From: Rhizobium sp. Leaf306
GTDB taxonomy: Bacteria; Pseudomonadota; Alphaproteobacteria; Rhizobiales; Rhizobiaceae
Direction of reading: 5' to 3'
Assembly: GCF_001423425.1 (NCBI RefSeq)
Contig: NZ_LMNX01000001.1
Span: forward strand, 516,970 to 580,969
DNA length: 64,000 nt
In this document: piece by piece, positions 1 to 7,933 of the stretch
Numbering within the stretch: position 1 is the first letter of the stretch
How the letters are laid out: each line of letters opens with the position of its first letter
Translations under genes and position numbers: made by a program
Notes under the pieces: model-generated
What the model saw: only the letters and a program-made list of their open reading frames with translations
Database searches by the model: none
Told to the model about the DNA's origin: nothing

Positions 1-749
1 TCTTTGAGTTTCCTCGCGAGCGCCGCAGCCTGAAGATGCTGACGGAAGTGCTGCGAGGTAGGTTGCAGCCGGGTGAAAACGATCTGGCGCGACGTCTCGA
101 ACCTTGGCTCGACCCGGCAAACAAGGGATGGCTGTTCAACAATCCCGTCGATCGCCTGAATTTTTCCTCCCAGGTCATCGGCTTCGACATGACCAGCGTG
201 CTGGACGACCCGGAAACGCGCACCGCAGCATTGATGTATCTGTTCCACCGCATCGAGGGCGTGTTGGACGGCACGCCGACGATGATATTCCTCGACGAGG
301 GCTGGAAGCTTCTCGACGACGCCGTATTCCCGGGCTTCCTGCGCGATCTCCTGAAGACGATCCGCAAGAAGAACGGTATCGTCGGTTTCGGCACCCAGTC
401 TGCGGCCGATATTGTCGAATCGAGCATTTCGTCGGCGATTATCGAACAGACCACATCCAACATCTTCCTGCCGAACGCCAAGGCGAGTGCGGCAGTCTAT
501 CGCGATCACTTCCTGCTGTCGGCGAAGGAGTTCGATTTCATCAAGACGGCACCGCCGGAAAGCCGGGCAATGCTGGTCAAGCGCGCCAACGATTCCGTCG
601 TCGTCAAGCTCGACCTTTCCTCGATGCCAGACCTGATGAAAGTCCTGTCCGGCCGCATCGAGACCGTGCGCGAATGCGAAGCACTGCGCGCCCGCTACGG
701 CGACGATCCCGCCGAGTGGCTTTCGCGCTTCACTGAATACGATGCGTAG
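1..749 (+). CDS. virB4: VirB4-family T4SS ATPase, 3' part only
   Basis: The open frame runs in from the left edge (first whole codon at position 3), so only about the last 248 residues are present. The visible part has a hydrophobic Walker B strand ending in FLDEGWKLL and the downstream GFGTQSAADIV segment, both characteristic of VirB4/TraB ATPases, which energise pilus assembly and substrate transfer at the inner membrane. The ATP-binding P-loop lies upstream, outside the window. The next genes are virB5, virB6 and virB8-11 homologues in order, which fixes the identity. A spacer of about 115 bp separates it from virB5, the largest gap in this operon segment. Confidence 0.93.
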   Translation, partial: FEFPRERRSLKMLTEVLRGRLQPGENDLARRLEPWLDPANKGWLFNNPVDRLNFSSQVIGFDMTSVLDDPETRTAALMYLFHRIEGVLDGTPTMIFLDEGWKLLDDAVFPGFLRDLLKTIRKKNGIVGFGTQSAADIVESSISSAIIEQTTSNIFLPNAKASAAVYRDHFLLSAKEFDFIKTAPPESRAMLVKRANDSVVVKLDLSSMPDLMKVLSGRIETVRECEALRARYGDDPAEWLSRFTEYDA

Positions 750-864
750 ATACAATCAAACAAATGTGGATAACTGCGAAGGCAATCAGAGATTTAATGA
801 CGGGCGGCATGCCGACATAGGCTATGGTTGGAGAGTATCTCCTCGAGAAATCCGCCAGGTCGTC

Positions 865-1611
865 ATGAGAGTGTGCGTGCTATCTTTTCTGCTGTCGGCA
901 TCCGCTGCCAATGCCGCGGGGATGGCTGTACTGGATATCGAGAACTTGGCAGTCGCCCAGCAGAACGCGCGGCAGACTCGCGAAATCCTTGCAAACGACA
1001 AGGAACTGAACGCCAAGACTGACCAGATCGCAAAAGCGCTGACGGGATCGCGCGACGGCTCGCTCTCGCTGCCGCCCGATGGGCTCGGCCGTGGGGTCGC
1101 GATCGCTGGCGCGCCCTCCTTGGGGCAGTTTGTTCAGGAAGACCGGATGAACCTCGGTCGCATCAGCCCAGAAGCACGCCGCGCTGCGGCCTTCATGATC
1201 AACGGCCTGATGCTGGCTGTGACGCTTCAGCAGCAGGCGCGCATCGATGGCCGCACTGACGCCGTCAACCAAGTTCACAGAACCAGGGTTAGAGGAAGCG
1301 TTCTACTGGCAGCCCTTGGCGAGCAGGCCTCGCGCAATGCCGCGGTTCGCGAGCAACGGATATCGGGCGCCGCCATCGCCGTCGGTCGCTCCGAGGACAT
1401 CAAGGGCGCGGTGGACGAGAACACCCGAGTGGGACTGGAAACGACGCGTGCGGTCAACGAACTGATCGCCATGCAGGCTGTGGTTCTTTCCACGACAAGC
1501 AACGAGCTTGCCTCGGAGGCAAGCCGCTCGACAGAGGTCAAAAAGCTCCTCCAATACCGGGACGTCAATCCGTTCCGCACAATCGGCAGGGGCAGCAGCA
1601 ATGGCAACTAG
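865..1611 (+). CDS. virB5: VirB5-like minor pilin / T4SS protein
   Basis: Predicted 248-residue secreted protein. The ATG at 865 is chosen because it starts a clean signal peptide (MRVCVLSFLLSASAANA); an upstream in-frame ATG at 742 would add 41 non-signal-like residues and overlap virB4. The mature part is largely helical, with a Gln/Asn/Ala-rich N-terminal segment and an extended C-terminal helix, as in VirB5/TrbJ minor pilins that cap the T-pilus and contact recipient cells. Sequence similarity in this family is low, so the name rests on signal peptide, size, helical character and position between virB4 and virB6. The stop overlaps the start of the next small gene. Confidence 0.75.
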   Translation: MRVCVLSFLLSASAANAAGMAVLDIENLAVAQQNARQTREILANDKELNAKTDQIAKALTGSRDGSLSLPPDGLGRGVAIAGAPSLGQFVQEDRMNLGRISPEARRAAAFMINGLMLAVTLQQQARIDGRTDAVNQVHRTRVRGSVLLAALGEQASRNAAVREQRISGAAIAVGRSEDIKGAVDENTRVGLETTRAVNELIAMQAVVLSTTSNELASEASRSTEVKKLLQYRDVNPFRTIGRGSSNGN

Positions 1612-1771
1612 ATTAGGCGCCCTTTTTGCCTTGGCCATTCTATCATCGGCCTGCAGCAGCACTGACCGGCAGATCAAGGCTCCCTGCGGGCCGCTCACCA
1701 GTTTCGTCGAGGCATCGCATTGCGGCGAGCCGCAGCCTGTCAACCCGTTTACCCAGATCATGGTAGAGTAG
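1601..1771 (+). CDS. small T4SS lipoprotein (VirB7-like or Eex-like)
   Basis: A 56-residue protein whose ATG overlaps the virB5 stop and which ends 4 bp before virB6. It has a short lipoprotein signal with lipobox LSSAC (lipidated Cys at residue 18), then a mature peptide of about 39 residues with two more Cys and an NPF-containing tail. In VirB systems a small outer-membrane lipoprotein of this size (VirB7) stabilises VirB9, and some conjugative operons carry a similar-sized entry-exclusion lipoprotein. The position before virB6 rather than after it leaves both readings open. The lipoprotein call itself is firm. Confidence 0.7.
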   Translation: MATRLGALFALAILSSACSSTDRQIKAPCGPLTSFVEASHCGEPQPVNPFTQIMVE

Positions 1772-1775
1772 CCGC

Positions 1776-2771
1776 ATGGAACAGGCCGTGTCGTCTGCCG
1801 CCTCCGACCTGCTTCTCAGCGTCGATGTTCTGGGAACGACCTTCATCCGTGAGGTCTACCAGTCGCTTGGCCGCGTGCTGCAGCCGATCTTCTTCACGAT
1901 GCTGATCCTTTACGTGATCTGGTGGGGCTTCTCGTTAATGACCGGGCGCTCCTCACTGTCGCCGATCGAGGCGATGGAGCGACTGCTGCGCGCCGTCGTC
2001 ATCTACTGGCTGGCGACAAGCTGGGGCGCCTTCTCCGGCACCATCTATGTGGCGATCCAATCGATTCCCGATGTCGTGGGCTCGCGCATTATGGCGGGTA
2101 TTGCGCTCGCCACCGGCCGGCCGGCCTACACCGACGTGTTGCATGCACTCGACATGGTCTATGCGGCCTCGATCCGGATCGCCGGCCAAATTTATATTGG
2201 CAGCGTCATGGACGGTCTTGCCGGCCTGCTTTCGGCGCTGGTGATTGTATTCTCCGTCGCCTTTCTCGGCATCGCGATCGCCTCCGTCTTCGCCGCTAAG
2301 TTCTTTTTGCAGATTATCGTTGCGATGGGGCCGCTGTGGATCGTGCTCGCCCTTTTCAAATACTCGTCGCGTTATACGGACGGATTCAGGACGATCGTCG
2401 TCCGGCTTCTGATCCAACAGGTTCTGATCTTCGCCTTTCTCGGATTCTATAGCAGCATAATCGGGCTCGCGATCGGCGCCATGGAAATTCCGGCCTCCGC
2501 GGACGTGACGCTCGGCATATCCCACATCATGCCGTTGCTTCTGGCCGAGGCGGTCGGATGCTATCTGCTGTTACAGGTTCCCGGTATCGCGCGTACTGTC
2601 GCCAGCGGAACGGTGATGGTGGCGAGCCGCTATGATGCCGGCACGGTCAACCCGATCAACTCGCTCTTCCGCACCGGCACCCAGCGCGTGACCATGCTGG
2701 CCGGCCAGACCGACGATGCCATGCGAAACATCCAGAGGGAAACGGCGCGCAACGCGACCGTTCGGCTCTGA
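1776..2771 (+). CDS. virB6: VirB6/TrbL-family T4SS inner-membrane channel protein
   Basis: A 331-residue polytopic membrane protein. Hydrophobic segments lie at about residues 29-48, 72-95, 135-185 (two or three helices), 205-230 and 250-275, followed by a polar C-terminal tail. This layout, with a large central loop, is that of VirB6/TrbL, the inner-membrane component through which substrate passes. The stop codon overlaps the ATG of virB8 (TGATG), which implies translational coupling. Placement between the lipoprotein gene and virB8 supports the call. Confidence 0.88.
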   Translation: MEQAVSSAASDLLLSVDVLGTTFIREVYQSLGRVLQPIFFTMLILYVIWWGFSLMTGRSSLSPIEAMERLLRAVVIYWLATSWGAFSGTIYVAIQSIPDVVGSRIMAGIALATGRPAYTDVLHALDMVYAASIRIAGQIYIGSVMDGLAGLLSALVIVFSVAFLGIAIASVFAAKFFLQIIVAMGPLWIVLALFKYSSRYTDGFRTIVVRLLIQQVLIFAFLGFYSSIIGLAIGAMEIPASADVTLGISHIMPLLLAEAVGCYLLLQVPGIARTVASGTVMVASRYDAGTVNPINSLFRTGTQRVTMLAGQTDDAMRNIQRETARNATVRL

Positions 2772-3478
2772 TGGAAAAGCAGCAGGAGATGGTCGACAAG
2801 CGTTACTACCAGCAGGGCGCGACATGGGAAGACGAGATCCACCGCAACCTGCGCCGGTCGCGAACGCTCGCCTGGATCGTTGCCTTCGTCTCGCTGGCGA
2901 TCGCGCTCCTGTCGGTTTCCACACTCGTCCTGATTCTGCCGCTCAGGCAGTACGAACCCTATGTGGTCGAGGTTGACAAGACGACGGGATACCTCGAAAT
3001 CGCTCGTGCCTTGAAGCCCGGCGGGTTAGCCTCAGACGAGGCGGTGACGACGGCCAATATCGTTCGCTACATCCGCGCGCGCGAGACCTACGATCCGCAT
3101 CTCCTGAAGGTGAACTTCGATCTCGCGAGCCTGTTATCGGCGGATGCGGCCGTGCAGGATCTGGTGCATGACTTCTCGCCTTCCAACCCTCGTTCGCTCG
3201 ACAAGGTCAATGGCGCTGACACCACAATTTCGGTCACGGTTAAGTCCGTCTCCTTCCTCAACAACCAGACCGCCAGCGTGCGATTCTCGACGGAAAACAG
3301 CCGCAACGGCCAGATCCGGCAGAACCACTGGGTCTCGGTCTTGAGGTTCCGCTACACCACCAAGCCGATGCGCAACGAATACCGGTTCGACAATCCGCTT
3401 GGTTTTGAGGTCGTCACCTATAGGCGCGATCAGGAAAGCGTGTCGACGACGCCCCCGGCAAGTGAGGCGAACCCGTGA
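2771..3478 (+). CDS. virB8: VirB8-family T4SS assembly factor
   Basis: A 235-residue bitopic protein: a short cytoplasmic N-terminus containing the motif [12 protein letters not shown], one transmembrane helix at about residues 34-57, then a periplasmic NTF2-like domain with the family's [11 protein letters not shown] segment immediately after the membrane. VirB8 nucleates the periplasmic part of the type IV secretion machine and contacts VirB9 and VirB10. The ATG overlaps the virB6 stop, and the stop overlaps the GTG of virB9. Confidence 0.93.
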   Translation: MEKQQEMVDKRYYQQGATWEDEIHRNLRRSRTLAWIVAFVSLAIALLSVSTLVLILPLRQYEPYVVEVDKTTGYLEIARALKPGGLASDEAVTTANIVRYIRARETYDPHLLKVNFDLASLLSADAAVQDLVHDFSPSNPRSLDKVNGADTTISVTVKSVSFLNNQTASVRFSTENSRNGQIRQNHWVSVLRFRYTTKPMRNEYRFDNPLGFEVVTYRRDQESVSTTPPASEANP

Positions 3479-4251
3479 GGCCGGCCACTGCGATCTTCCT
3501 GTGCTGCGTCTGGTCGCTCGTCGCTGTTTCCGCGGTAGAGGCAAAGGATCCGCGTATCCGCTACGTGACCTTCGACGACGACAACGTGACTACCGTTCAG
3601 GCGGGCCTCGGCGTTTCCACAATGATCCAGTTTGGCAGCGACGAGATCATACAGACGGTGTCGGCGGGGGATACCAAGGCATGGTCGATCGTGCCGAAGA
3701 AGGATTCGGCCATCATGTTCATCAAGCCGCTGCTGGAGCGGGCGCAAACGAACGTGAACGTCGTAACGAGCAAGCGTACCTATTCGCTGCTTCTCGCTGT
3801 ATCCGACAATCCCAAGGTGATGACCGCGTTCCAGGTGCGGTTTCGCTATCCGGATGAGGAAATCGGCGCGCACATGCTGGCGCAGGCGAAGGAAAACATC
3901 TCCTCTCCCTCGCTCAAGGTCCTCAATCCCTACGGCCTGAACTATGACTACGTGTTCCGCGGAGATGGGGGGATGAAGCCACGCACGGTGTTTGACGACG
4001 GCACCAAAATGTTCCTGCAGTTCGACGGCGACATCCCGGCTGTGTTCGTTGTGGAGAGCGACGGCCGCGAATCCTTCGTCAACACGCGCACCGAGGGCAA
4101 TTACATTGTTGTCGACAAGGTTGCCGCGCAGTTTACTCTCAGGGCCGGACAGCGCACGCTGTGCCTCTACAATCGTAGGGCATCGCCGTCGGCCGGGCTG
4201 TCAGCCGCCGCGCCGAGAACGGCAAGCCAGCCACGCGGGAGCGATCACTGA
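3475..4251 (+). CDS. virB9: VirB9-family outer-membrane core complex protein
   Basis: A 258-residue exported protein with a signal peptide of about 23 residues ending before KDPRIRYV. The start is a GTG that forms a GTGA overlap with the virB8 stop. The beta-rich mature protein carries the conserved N-terminal strand [11 protein letters not shown] and a C-terminal segment typical of VirB9/TrbG, including the [15 protein letters not shown] stretch that resembles the VirB7-binding C-terminal domain. It forms the outer-membrane ring with VirB7 and VirB10. The stop overlaps the virB10 ATG. Confidence 0.94.
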   Translation: MRPATAIFLCCVWSLVAVSAVEAKDPRIRYVTFDDDNVTTVQAGLGVSTMIQFGSDEIIQTVSAGDTKAWSIVPKKDSAIMFIKPLLERAQTNVNVVTSKRTYSLLLAVSDNPKVMTAFQVRFRYPDEEIGAHMLAQAKENISSPSLKVLNPYGLNYDYVFRGDGGMKPRTVFDDGTKMFLQFDGDIPAVFVVESDGRESFVNTRTEGNYIVVDKVAAQFTLRAGQRTLCLYNRRASPSAGLSAAAPRTASQPRGSDH

Positions 4252-5648
4252 TGAGCCGCTTCGACTACGACCATCTTGACGGCGTTAGCCTGGTTGCGGC
4301 TAAGCGCTCGAATTTCGCCCGCAATGCCGGCTTTGTCGCACTCGGACTTCTGATGGTTGGCGGGCTGGTGCTGGTCAACTGGCCCAGCCAGCGGCTCGGC
4401 GGGATCAGCATGGTTCCGGGCGAGACTGCCGGCGAGGAACGCTTCGACCCGCCGGCCTTCCCTTTGCAGCGGCAATCGCTTCCGCCCGCCGACCAACCTT
4501 TACCTCCTGCGACAGTAACGGTACCCGAGGAACCCGCGCCTGAGCCGCTTGTCGAAGAAGCGCCACCGAGCGATGTCTCCGATCAGGCCGATGCGAACCG
4601 TGACCGCGAGGAACTGGAACGGCAGATGCGCGAGGAAGAAGCCGCAAGACAGGCGCAGGAGGAGGAAACTGCCCGGCAGGCTGCGCGCGATGCCATGCAG
4701 GAACGTTTACAGTCCGACCAAATGATCACCATTGAGGCCGACGGCGGCGGTCAGGACGGCGATACCGTGGCAACCGATGCCGACAACCAAGTCGTGCAGG
4801 TGCCCGGCTCCGACAGCGATCCGAACAAGGCCTTTCTTGCGCAGTCAGAGCAGAACCGGATTACGCCGGCCATCGCCTCAAGAAACGCGCGGCCGGACGC
4901 GCTGATCGCGCAGGGAACCCTGATCCGCGGTTTTCTGGAAACCGCCATCAACAGCGATCTGCCAGGCATGGTTCGCGCCGTCGTGCGCGAAAACGTCTAT
5001 TCGCTGGATGGCCGTCGCATTCTCGTCCCGAAGGGCTCGCGACTCGTGGGCGAATATAAGTCTGGCCTATCTCGGGGCCAGAAGCGCGTCTTCGTGGTCT
5101 GGAACCGCATTGTGGTGAGCGACGGCACGCAAGTCGACATCGCCTCGCCCGGCGCAGACAATATCGGTCAGGCTGGTCTCACCGGCAAAGTCGATACGCA
5201 TTGGGCCGAGCGCGTCGGTTCCGCCATGTTCTTCTCCATCCTCGGCAGCGGTGCGCAGATTGGCACCGCGCTGGCGCTCGACAACGGCAACGAAACTCCA
5301 CGCACCATCACCTCCACCGACCCGGCGACCGGCATCACCACCACCACCACGCTCGATTCGTCCGGCAATGGGCGTGACGGCGTGATGTCGGCCGTTACCC
5401 AAGGGACCAGCGGCTTCACACAGCTTGCAACCGAATCTGCACAGAATTCAGAAAACATTCCGCCCACCGTGCATGTCGATCAAGGCGCTGACGTCACCAT
5501 CTTCGTTCGCCGCGACCTCGATTTCTCGAAGCTTTATGGCGATCCCCTGCAGGAAGAGCTTCGCAGGATACGCAGGGGTATCGCTGTCCCGCGGGGTTCT
5601 GCTTCGTCCTCCACCGGATGGTATCCGCCGCCGCCAGTATACAAATGA
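4251..5648 (+). CDS. virB10: VirB10-family energy-sensing core complex protein
   Basis: A 465-residue protein with the typical VirB10/TrbI order: a short cytoplasmic N-terminus, one transmembrane helix at about residues 24-43, a proline-rich stretch, a charged Glu/Arg/Gln-rich coiled-coil-like segment at about 120-150, and a C-terminal beta-barrel domain from about residue 215. The barrel domain contains GTLIRGFLETAINSDLPG and PKGSRLVGEY, both hallmark regions. VirB10 spans both membranes and transmits ATPase state to the outer-membrane pore. It overlaps virB9 upstream and virB11 downstream. Confidence 0.95.
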   Translation: MSRFDYDHLDGVSLVAAKRSNFARNAGFVALGLLMVGGLVLVNWPSQRLGGISMVPGETAGEERFDPPAFPLQRQSLPPADQPLPPATVTVPEEPAPEPLVEEAPPSDVSDQADANRDREELERQMREEEAARQAQEEETARQAARDAMQERLQSDQMITIEADGGGQDGDTVATDADNQVVQVPGSDSDPNKAFLAQSEQNRITPAIASRNARPDALIAQGTLIRGFLETAINSDLPGMVRAVVRENVYSLDGRRILVPKGSRLVGEYKSGLSRGQKRVFVVWNRIVVSDGTQVDIASPGADNIGQAGLTGKVDTHWAERVGSAMFFSILGSGAQIGTALALDNGNETPRTITSTDPATGITTTTTLDSSGNGRDGVMSAVTQGTSGFTQLATESAQNSENIPPTVHVDQGADVTIFVRRDLDFSKLYGDPLQEELRRIRRGIAVPRGSASSSTGWYPPPPVYK

Positions 5649-6682
5649 CGATCCCCGCAAGCAGGCACGACGCGCATCATTCGCTGTGGCAGGATTTTCC
5701 GGTCCTTCATCGGGCGCTTTCCCCTGTGATCCGCTATCTCGAAGACCCTGAAGTCGGCGAAATCGCCGTCAACCGACCGGGCGAAGCCTTCGTCGAACGG
5801 TTGAAGACCGGCGCAATGGAGCGGATCGACGACCCGCGCCTGACGCAGCGGTGGTTGATCACTGTCGCCACGCTTGTTGCCAGCGCCACGCGGCAGGTCG
5901 TCAATGAGGAGCGGCCTCTCCTCAGCGCGTCGCTGCCAAGCGGCGAGCGCGTACAATGCGTGCTGCCGCCTGCCGCCCCCGATGGCGGCGCACTGTCAAT
6001 CCGCAAGCATGTCGTGCGCGACCTGACGCTCGAAGACTACGCCAACGCTGGCGCCCTGCGGAACACCCGCATGAGTGCAAGGCTTGAACTTTCAGCGCCG
6101 GAATTGCGACTTGTCGATGCGATCGAGCGTAACGATGCAATGGGCTTTCTGTCGCAGGCGGTCCGTGGCCGACTGTCGATGCTCATCTCCGGCGGCACCG
6201 CGTCGGGCAAGACCAGTCTGCTTAACACACTGATGAAGCTGATAGACGACGAGCGGATCGTGACGATCGAGGACGTGCGCGAACTCGTCACACATGCACC
6301 GAACACTCTATCGCTCATGACCTCCAAGGGCGGCCAGAGCGCCTCGCTAATTACACCGCAAGACCTGCTGGAGGCCTCTCTGCGCATGCGGCCCGACAGG
6401 ATCATGCTGGGCGAGTTACGCGGCAGCGAGGCCTACACCTTCATTCAGGCCGTCAACACCGGCCATCCGGGCTCTATGGCAACGATCCATGCGAATTCGG
6501 CAGCCTCGGCCTATGAACGGCTGGTCTTCATGGTGCACCAGTCCCATCCGGGCCTGTCGCATGACGCGATCCTCAAATATCTCGAGGAGGCGATCCCGGT
6601 CGTCGTCCACGTCGCCCGCGACCGCCAAAATGGCGGCTTTGCTGTGGACGAGGTGCTCTTCGCAAAGGCTGCCCGCGCCTGA
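5645..6682 (+). CDS. virB11: VirB11-family T4SS ATPase
   Basis: A 345-residue hexameric traffic ATPase. Visible motifs are the Walker A GGTASGKTSLLN near residue 182, the Walker B region RIMLGELRG near 254, and the His box GSMATIHANS near 276. VirB11 works at the cytoplasmic base of the channel with VirB4. ATG 5645 makes an ATGA overlap with the virB10 stop and fits the coupling seen throughout the operon; a further in-frame ATG at 5618 would overlap virB10 by 31 bp. No virD4 coupling-protein gene follows, so the operon ends here within this window. Confidence 0.95.
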   Translation: MTIPASRHDAHHSLWQDFPVLHRALSPVIRYLEDPEVGEIAVNRPGEAFVERLKTGAMERIDDPRLTQRWLITVATLVASATRQVVNEERPLLSASLPSGERVQCVLPPAAPDGGALSIRKHVVRDLTLEDYANAGALRNTRMSARLELSAPELRLVDAIERNDAMGFLSQAVRGRLSMLISGGTASGKTSLLNTLMKLIDDERIVTIEDVRELVTHAPNTLSLMTSKGGQSASLITPQDLLEASLRMRPDRIMLGELRGSEAYTFIQAVNTGHPGSMATIHANSAASAYERLVFMVHQSHPGLSHDAILKYLEEAIPVVVHVARDRQNGGFAVDEVLFAKAARA

Positions 6683-6691
6683 CGCAACCGT

Positions 6692-6707
6692 TGTGATGAT
6701 CGTCACA
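6692..6707. promoter_or_regulatory. perfect TGTGA-N6-TCACA palindrome (CRP/FNR-family-like site)
   Basis: TGTGA and TCACA are separated by six bases (TGATCG), the exact consensus spacing of CRP-type sites. It begins 9 bp after the virB11 stop and lies about 120 bp upstream of the broken DUF2293-like gene. It could be an operator, or merely a 5-bp stem without a T-run. Binding is not shown by the sequence. Confidence 0.4.
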
Positions 6708-6812
6708 CCGGGATGATGCGACAAAATTGGCTGGTGTTGCGTCGTTATGGCGGATGCGGGAGGCTGGTGGGCCTCAGCAGCATAGTTATACCATGCCGTG
6801 CGCCTTCTCGTT

Positions 6813-7193
6813 ATGGAGCCCCTCATGCAGTTGCAGACCGGCAAACCAACCATAGGATCAAAATGACAGCGGCGGCGCGAACGGCAGCAAAGGCGCCACA
6901 GGCAGCAGTTCCACCGCTATGAAGTCGAATACTTCATCCGGCAGGAATACCCAGGATGTCCCGAGTTTGCGGTTGTCCGCTTCGCGAGCCAGATCTGCAC
7001 CGAACCGAAGAACTGGCGTGATGCCACGATAGCCGACGCCGTTGATCACACCATCCAGAACACACTTCGGCATGAGTTGACTGAATATGACCATCTATTG
7101 CGTGTCGGCGTTCGCCGAGGGGAAGCCCGGCGACGGGTGCAGCCCAAGATTAATGCGATGATTGCGAGTTGGAAGAGCCAACACTCCCGCTGA
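6813..7193 (+). pseudogene. DUF2293-like gene interrupted by in-frame TGA
   Basis: One frame holds MEPLMQLQTGKPTIGSK, then TGA at 6864-6866, then 108 uninterrupted codons to TGA at 7191-7193. The second part has a protein-like composition: an Arg/Gln-rich helix, then EVEYFIRQEYPGCPEF, and a C-terminal half with RHELTEYDHLLRVGVRR and a closing INAMIASWK. That half resembles the DUF2293 pattern (HxxTxYDxLLxxGxxRxxAR...INxxLxxW). No start codon exists between the TGA and the conserved part, so a nonsense mutation is the simplest reading. Family assignment is from memory of the motif and is moderately sure. It lies between virB11 and a truncated gene on the other strand. Confidence 0.5.
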
Positions 7194-7361
7194 TGATGCC
7201 GACCGATCAGCATAGACGGCGATAGGCGATTTCTTTGGGTAGACCTCTGGCGAGGACGACAGAATGCGCGCTCCATTCTTCACGAAGAAAGCTGCGGGGA
7301 TGATGTGGGCTCTGATGAGCGGCTTATCCTCATCGCAGAATTTGCAGCGCATTGACTCCAT
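7194..7361 (-). pseudogene. truncated zinc-binding HNH-like protein remnant
   Basis: On the minus strand an ATG at 7361 (or 7352) starts a peptide with CKFCDEDKPLIRAHIIPAAF, then GARILSS and YPKKSPIAVY. The CxxC...AHIIPxxF arrangement is the N-terminus of a widespread family of HNH/zinc-finger-like proteins that are usually 200 residues or longer. Here the recognisable part stops after about 56 residues, exactly where the 3' end of the DUF2293-like remnant begins, and the frame then runs on in unrelated sequence antisense to that remnant. This looks like a deletion or insertion junction near 7194. A nuclease role is only a family-level guess. Confidence 0.45.
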
Positions 7362-7380
7362 TCGTAAATGAGAACAAAAT
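7352..7380 (+). promoter_or_regulatory. predicted sigma70-type promoter
   Basis: TTGACT at 7352-7357, a 17-bp spacer, and CAAAAT at 7375-7380, located 34 bp upstream of an ORF that has a strong Shine-Dalgarno. It overlaps the 5' end of the divergent truncated gene. The -10 box is a weak match. Confidence 0.4.
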
Positions 7381-7413
7381 AGGAACCTATACCAGTCATA
7401 AGGAGAGGCGACC

Positions 7414-7656
7414 ATGCCCGCACCAGCCCGTCAAATCGACCATGACCAGCCGGACGACAGCGCAGAAGTCATCCTCGACGTGTATGCCGGTAACGCGCTT
7501 TCCGCGCTCCTCAGCATCATCGCAGACGTGGACGTCCTATGCGACAGACTTGAGACGGCGTCCTTGCAGCTAAGTTCTGGCGTCGCGCGGACTGGAAACA
7601 GAAGTTGCGGCATGAATTCCGAGGTGCAGCGGTTGGATTGCGAGTCTCGGCCGTAA
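7414..7656 (+). CDS. hypothetical small protein next to tRNA-Gln
   Basis: An 80-residue ORF with a near-ideal Shine-Dalgarno (AAGGAG at 7400-7405, 8 bp before the ATG) and a promoter-like sequence upstream. The first 55 residues are acidic and helical (SAEVILDVYAGNALSALLSI, then a leucine-rich stretch). The last 25 residues are Arg/Cys/Asn-rich and look out of frame; another frame reads RADWKQKLRHEFRG, so a late frameshift is possible. It ends 10 bp before the 3' end of the tRNA gene. I do not recognise a function. Its place at the island edge suggests it belongs to the integrated element. Confidence 0.55.
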   Translation: MPAPARQIDHDQPDDSAEVILDVYAGNALSALLSIIADVDVLCDRLETASLQLSSGVARTGNRSCGMNSEVQRLDCESRP

Positions 7657-7665
7657 AATACTGCA

Positions 7666-7739
7666 TGGCTGGGGCGCCAGGATTCGAACCTGGGATGCCG
7701 GTACCAAAAACCGGAGCCTTACCGCTTGGCGACGCCCCA
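7666..7739 (-). tRNA. tRNA-Gln (anticodon TTG)
   Basis: The minus strand folds as a full cloverleaf: acceptor stem TGGGGCG/CGCCCCA (7739-7733 with 7676-7670), D-arm GCC...GGC, anticodon stem CCGGT/ACCGG with loop TTTTGGT (anticodon TTG), and a T-arm with TTCGAAT between CAGG and CCTG. The discriminator is G and the CCA end is encoded (7668-7666). Its 3' end faces the type IV secretion region, which is the usual orientation when a tRNA gene serves as an integration site. The gene is intact. Confidence 0.97.
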
Positions 7740-7933
7740 ACAGGTCGGGGGCAAATCATTGCTGGCCCGGACCGGAAGTGGCCTTGCTCTAGCAAAGCTT
7801 TGCCGCCCTCTCAACGGCAAAATTCGGGATTGTCACGAATAAACGCGGGGTTTCGGGTTTACGGGCGTTGATCGGGTGCTAAACCTCGGGGAGATGACAA
7901 CAAGCGCCCTTGGCGGCAGGACAGTTTTTGAGC

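Noticed and set aside
7666..7739. Second copy of the tRNA-Gln 3' end as an att site inside the window
   Set aside because: I found no repeat of the T-arm/acceptor sequence elsewhere in these 64 kb; the partner site, if any, lies to the left of the window.
7605..7871. 88-codon frame reading through the tRNA-Gln gene
   Set aside because: The peptide APGFEPGMPVPKTGALPL is a typical artefact of translating across a tRNA gene on the opposite strand.
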